Shown here in pieces: positions 4,812 to 6,823 of a stretch of 6,823 nucleotides of DNA. Position 1 is the first letter of the stretch, and each line of letters opens with the position of its first letter. Under the pieces are notes generated by a model. That model ran no database searches, was not told the origin of the DNA, and worked only from the letters and a program-made list of their open reading frames with translations. Made by a program: the position numbers and the translations under genes. This DNA is from CAZIWX01 sp964543125 (GTDB lineage Bacteria; Fidelibacterota; UBA8477): positions 1 to 6,823 of the forward strand of contig CAZIWX010000126.1 of NCBI GenBank assembly GCA_964543125.1, read 5' to 3'.

Positions 4812-6823
4812 ATGAACTTTTCTTATCGTATCAGGCTACTCCTGCTGGTTAGTTGTCTGCCGCTCCTGGCCTGGAGCCAATGGATTGGATTCAATAAATC
4901 AATCGACGTGGCCTTTGCCTGGGAAACACCGGCGCGGGGCGCCAACATTCTGGGGGATGAGTTGGCAAATCTAATTCAAAATGCCCAAGGATCAGTGGAT
5001 GCCTGCTTTTACGATGTTGAATTCCAACCGGTCCTGGAAGCCATGATCCAGGCTCACGACGCCGGTATTGCCGTGCGCGTCATCACCGACGATGCCAACG
5101 TGGGCAACGAAGCAGTCCTGGAATTGTTGGCTGCCGGTATTCCCGTGATCGATGACGCCTTCGGCGGCCTGAACTCCGGCGGGGGTGAGATGCATAATAA
5201 ATTCTGCGTCATCGACCACGAAATCGTATGGACCGGTTCCTACAATCTGACGATTTATGGTACTTACAGTAACGCCAACAACGCCCTGTGGCTCGAGCAC
5301 ACTGGCCTGGCCACCGCTTACACCCATGAATTCAATGAAATGTGGGGCAGTTCCAGCCTGACGCCCGATCCGGTTAATGCTCGTTTTCACGGTGCCAAAA
5401 GCGATAACACCGATCATCAGTTTTATCAGGGTGGTTATAGCTGGCGAGTCTATTTCTCTCCCTCAGACGGCTTGACCAACCAGATCCTGCAAGCAATCAG
5501 TACCGCGGATTACGAGATCTATTGCTCCATTTTTGCCTTTTCAACTACCGCCATTGCCGATGCGATCCATGCCAAAATGCAAACCAATCCCGATTTTGTG
5601 GTCAAGGGCGTCTTTGATCAGACCTATTGGAACACCAGTTGGAGCGAGAGCATTCCCATGCGCGGCGATGGTGAAAATGGCTGGGATCCCCCCGCGGATG
5701 TGTATCCCGACAATGTCCAGGCGGATCTGGGACTTAAGCATTTGCACCATAAAGTGATGATCATCGACGGTCAACATCCGGGCAGTAATTCCCAAGTCAT
5801 TACCGGCAGTATGAACTGGTCGAATAACGGTGAAAATCTGAATGATGAGAATCTTTTAGTCATTGATGATCCCGGGATTGTCAACCAATATGTCCAGGAA
5901 TTCGCGGCCCGCCTGGAAGAAGCCGGTGGCAGTCTCGATTACATTCCCCAGGGACTCGTGATTGATCCGGCGGTGCTGGATTTTCAAACAGTTGATTATC
6001 AAACTGAATCAACTCGATCATTTTCCCTGAAAAATTGGGGCGCCACTCCGCTTCAAATCACAACGGGTAATTTCATTAGTCCGGATGGCGCTTTCAGCGT
6101 GGCGGAGTTTTTCAGTGGGGCGTTGGCGCCCGGTGATTCGGTTGTGCTGACCGCCAGTTTTACTCCCTCATTCCTCGGTGCCGATATGGCGGAAATGCCG
6201 CTCTTTCTCGATGGCGGCAGCGATCCTGGCCGGTTGATCGTGCTGCGGGGCCGGGGAATCAGTCCGGAACCCGTGGCCATCGTCATTAATGAATTTATGC
6301 CCGACCCTGACGCCGTTTTTGATAATCAAGGTGAGTGGTTTGAACTTTATAACTACGGTGATAAGCCGGTGAGACTAAATCAATGGCGCATCAGCGATGC
6401 CGATGCGGATTTCCAGGTGCTGGATTTCCCCGCTGTATTCATTTTCCAGCCGGCCGGTTTCATCGTCCTTGGGAATAACGCCGATACCCTGACCAACGGG
6501 GGCGTGGTGGAAGATTATCAGTATTACAATTTCACCCTCGCCAACACCGGGGATGAAATCATTCTCCGGGATGACAACGGTGTACTCCTTGACAGCGTGG
6601 GATATGGCAGTGGTTGGCCGTTGAGCGCCGGTCGATCCACCGCGTTGTTGAACCCGGCGGATGATAACGCTTTGGCTCAATACTGGAACCTGGCCACCGC
6701 GGTGTACGGCGCCGGTGACCGGGGAACGCCGGGGGCCTCGAACGAGAACCAGGTAAGAGTCGTGTCCGAGAATCCACCCCGGGAAACGTGGCCGGCGCCC
6801 CCCTATTCCCACCCCCCCAACCC
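4812..6823 (+). CDS. Secreted phospholipase D-like protein with two HKD motifs, Ig-like and lamin-tail (LTD) domains, 3' partial
   Basis: Open frame from ATG 4812 to the right edge with no stop (670 visible residues). The signal peptide (1-22) ends AWS|QWIG. PLD domain 1 spans about 29-185, with HNKFCVID (H128, K130, D135) and TGSYN (141-145). PLD domain 2 starts at VYFSPSDG (213-220) and holds HHKVMIID (H312, K314, D319), GSMNWS (332-337) and NDEN (344-347). Both HxKx4D motifs are intact, so the pair can form one active site cutting phosphodiester bonds. The family covers nucleases, phospholipases and transferases; an extracellular nuclease is my preferred guess. Residues about 383-485 look like a choice-of-anchor D/Ig-like beta-sandwich (IDPAVLDF, SLKNWG, APGDSVVLTASFTP). 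Residues about 490-645 are a lamin-tail domain (INEFMPDP, GEWFELYN, LANTGDEIILRD, GTPGASNE). After a Pro-rich linker the end, YSHPPNP, resembles the sorting motif YPNPFNP. It sits directly behind a terminator and so is probably its own unit. Confidence 0.88.
   Translation, partial: MNFSYRIRLLLLVSCLPLLAWSQWIGFNKSIDVAFAWETPARGANILGDELANLIQNAQGSVDACFYDVEFQPVLEAMIQAHDAGIAVRVITDDANVGNEAVLELLAAGIPVIDDAFGGLNSGGGEMHNKFCVIDHEIVWTGSYNLTIYGTYSNANNALWLEHTGLATAYTHEFNEMWGSSSLTPDPVNARFHGAKSDNTDHQFYQGGYSWRVYFSPSDGLTNQILQAISTADYEIYCSIFAFSTTAIADAIHAKMQTNPDFVVKGVFDQTYWNTSWSESIPMRGDGENGWDPPADVYPDNVQADLGLKHLHHKVMIIDGQHPGSNSQVITGSMNWSNNGENLNDENLLVIDDPGIVNQYVQEFAARLEEAGGSLDYIPQGLVIDPAVLDFQTVDYQTESTRSFSLKNWGATPLQITTGNFISPDGAFSVAEFFSGALAPGDSVVLTASFTPSFLGADMAEMPLFLDGGSDPGRLIVLRGRGISPEPVAIVINEFMPDPDAVFDNQGEWFELYNYGDKPVRLNQWRISDADADFQVLDFPAVFIFQPAGFIVLGNNADTLTNGGVVEDYQYYNFTLANTGDEIILRDDNGVLLDSVGYGSGWPLSAGRSTALLNPADDNALAQYWNLATAVYGAGDRGTPGASNENQVRVVSENPPRETWPAPPYSHPPN

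Noticed and set aside
4992..5417. 141-codon open frame on the minus strand
   Set aside because: It lies wholly inside the PLD gene opposite the first HKD domain; the + strand reading has full domain support and this one has no recognisable motif.
6375..6812. 145-codon open frame on the minus strand
   Set aside because: It is antisense to the lamin-tail domain coding region, which is clearly the real reading.

Overview
The window looks like a chromosomal segment from a bacterium of the FCB group (Bacteroidota, Ignavibacteriota, Calditrichota, KSB1 or Marinimicrobia kind). Three signs support this. All four genes whose N-terminus is visible begin with a signal peptide that can be cleaved just before a glutamine, a habit described for Bacteroidetes. 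Strong Shine-Dalgarno sites are mostly absent. The last gene appears to run into a C-terminal sorting region of the kind that starts YPNPFNP. No rRNA, tRNA, CRISPR array, integrase or transposase gene is visible, so the exact phylum cannot be settled.

Layout, all genes on the + strand. (1) 1-1515: a TPR-repeat protein whose 5' end lies outside the window. (2) 1518-2813: a secreted protein with a class I glutamine-amidotransferase-like fold, 2 nt downstream and probably co-transcribed. (3) 2814-3263: a 450-bp gene-free stretch packed with palindromes, namely four short hairpins with tetraloops followed by a larger nested inverted repeat. (4) 3264-3929: a small secreted protein with YD-like repeats. 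(5) 3942-4733: a secreted TPR protein that strongly resembles the TPR domain of the eukaryotic RMDN/FAM82 (PTPIP51) family. It follows gene 4 after 12 nt and has the only clear Shine-Dalgarno site. (6) 4753-4796: a strong intrinsic terminator. (7) 4812 to the right edge: a secreted two-domain phospholipase D-like protein (two HKD motifs) followed by an Ig-like choice-of-anchor module and a lamin-tail domain (LTD). It is open at the window end.

The gene set is an envelope and secretion neighbourhood: every readable product is exported. Genes 1-2 and genes 3-4 look like two short operons separated by the palindromic block, and the PLD-LTD gene is a third unit behind the terminator. No defence or mobile system is evident. 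The best leads are the bacterial RMDN-like protein, the GATase-like protein with its TPR partner, the PLD-LTD architecture and the palindromic repeat block. The last bases of the window are C-rich and seem to spell a corrupted sorting motif, so base calls there may be unreliable.
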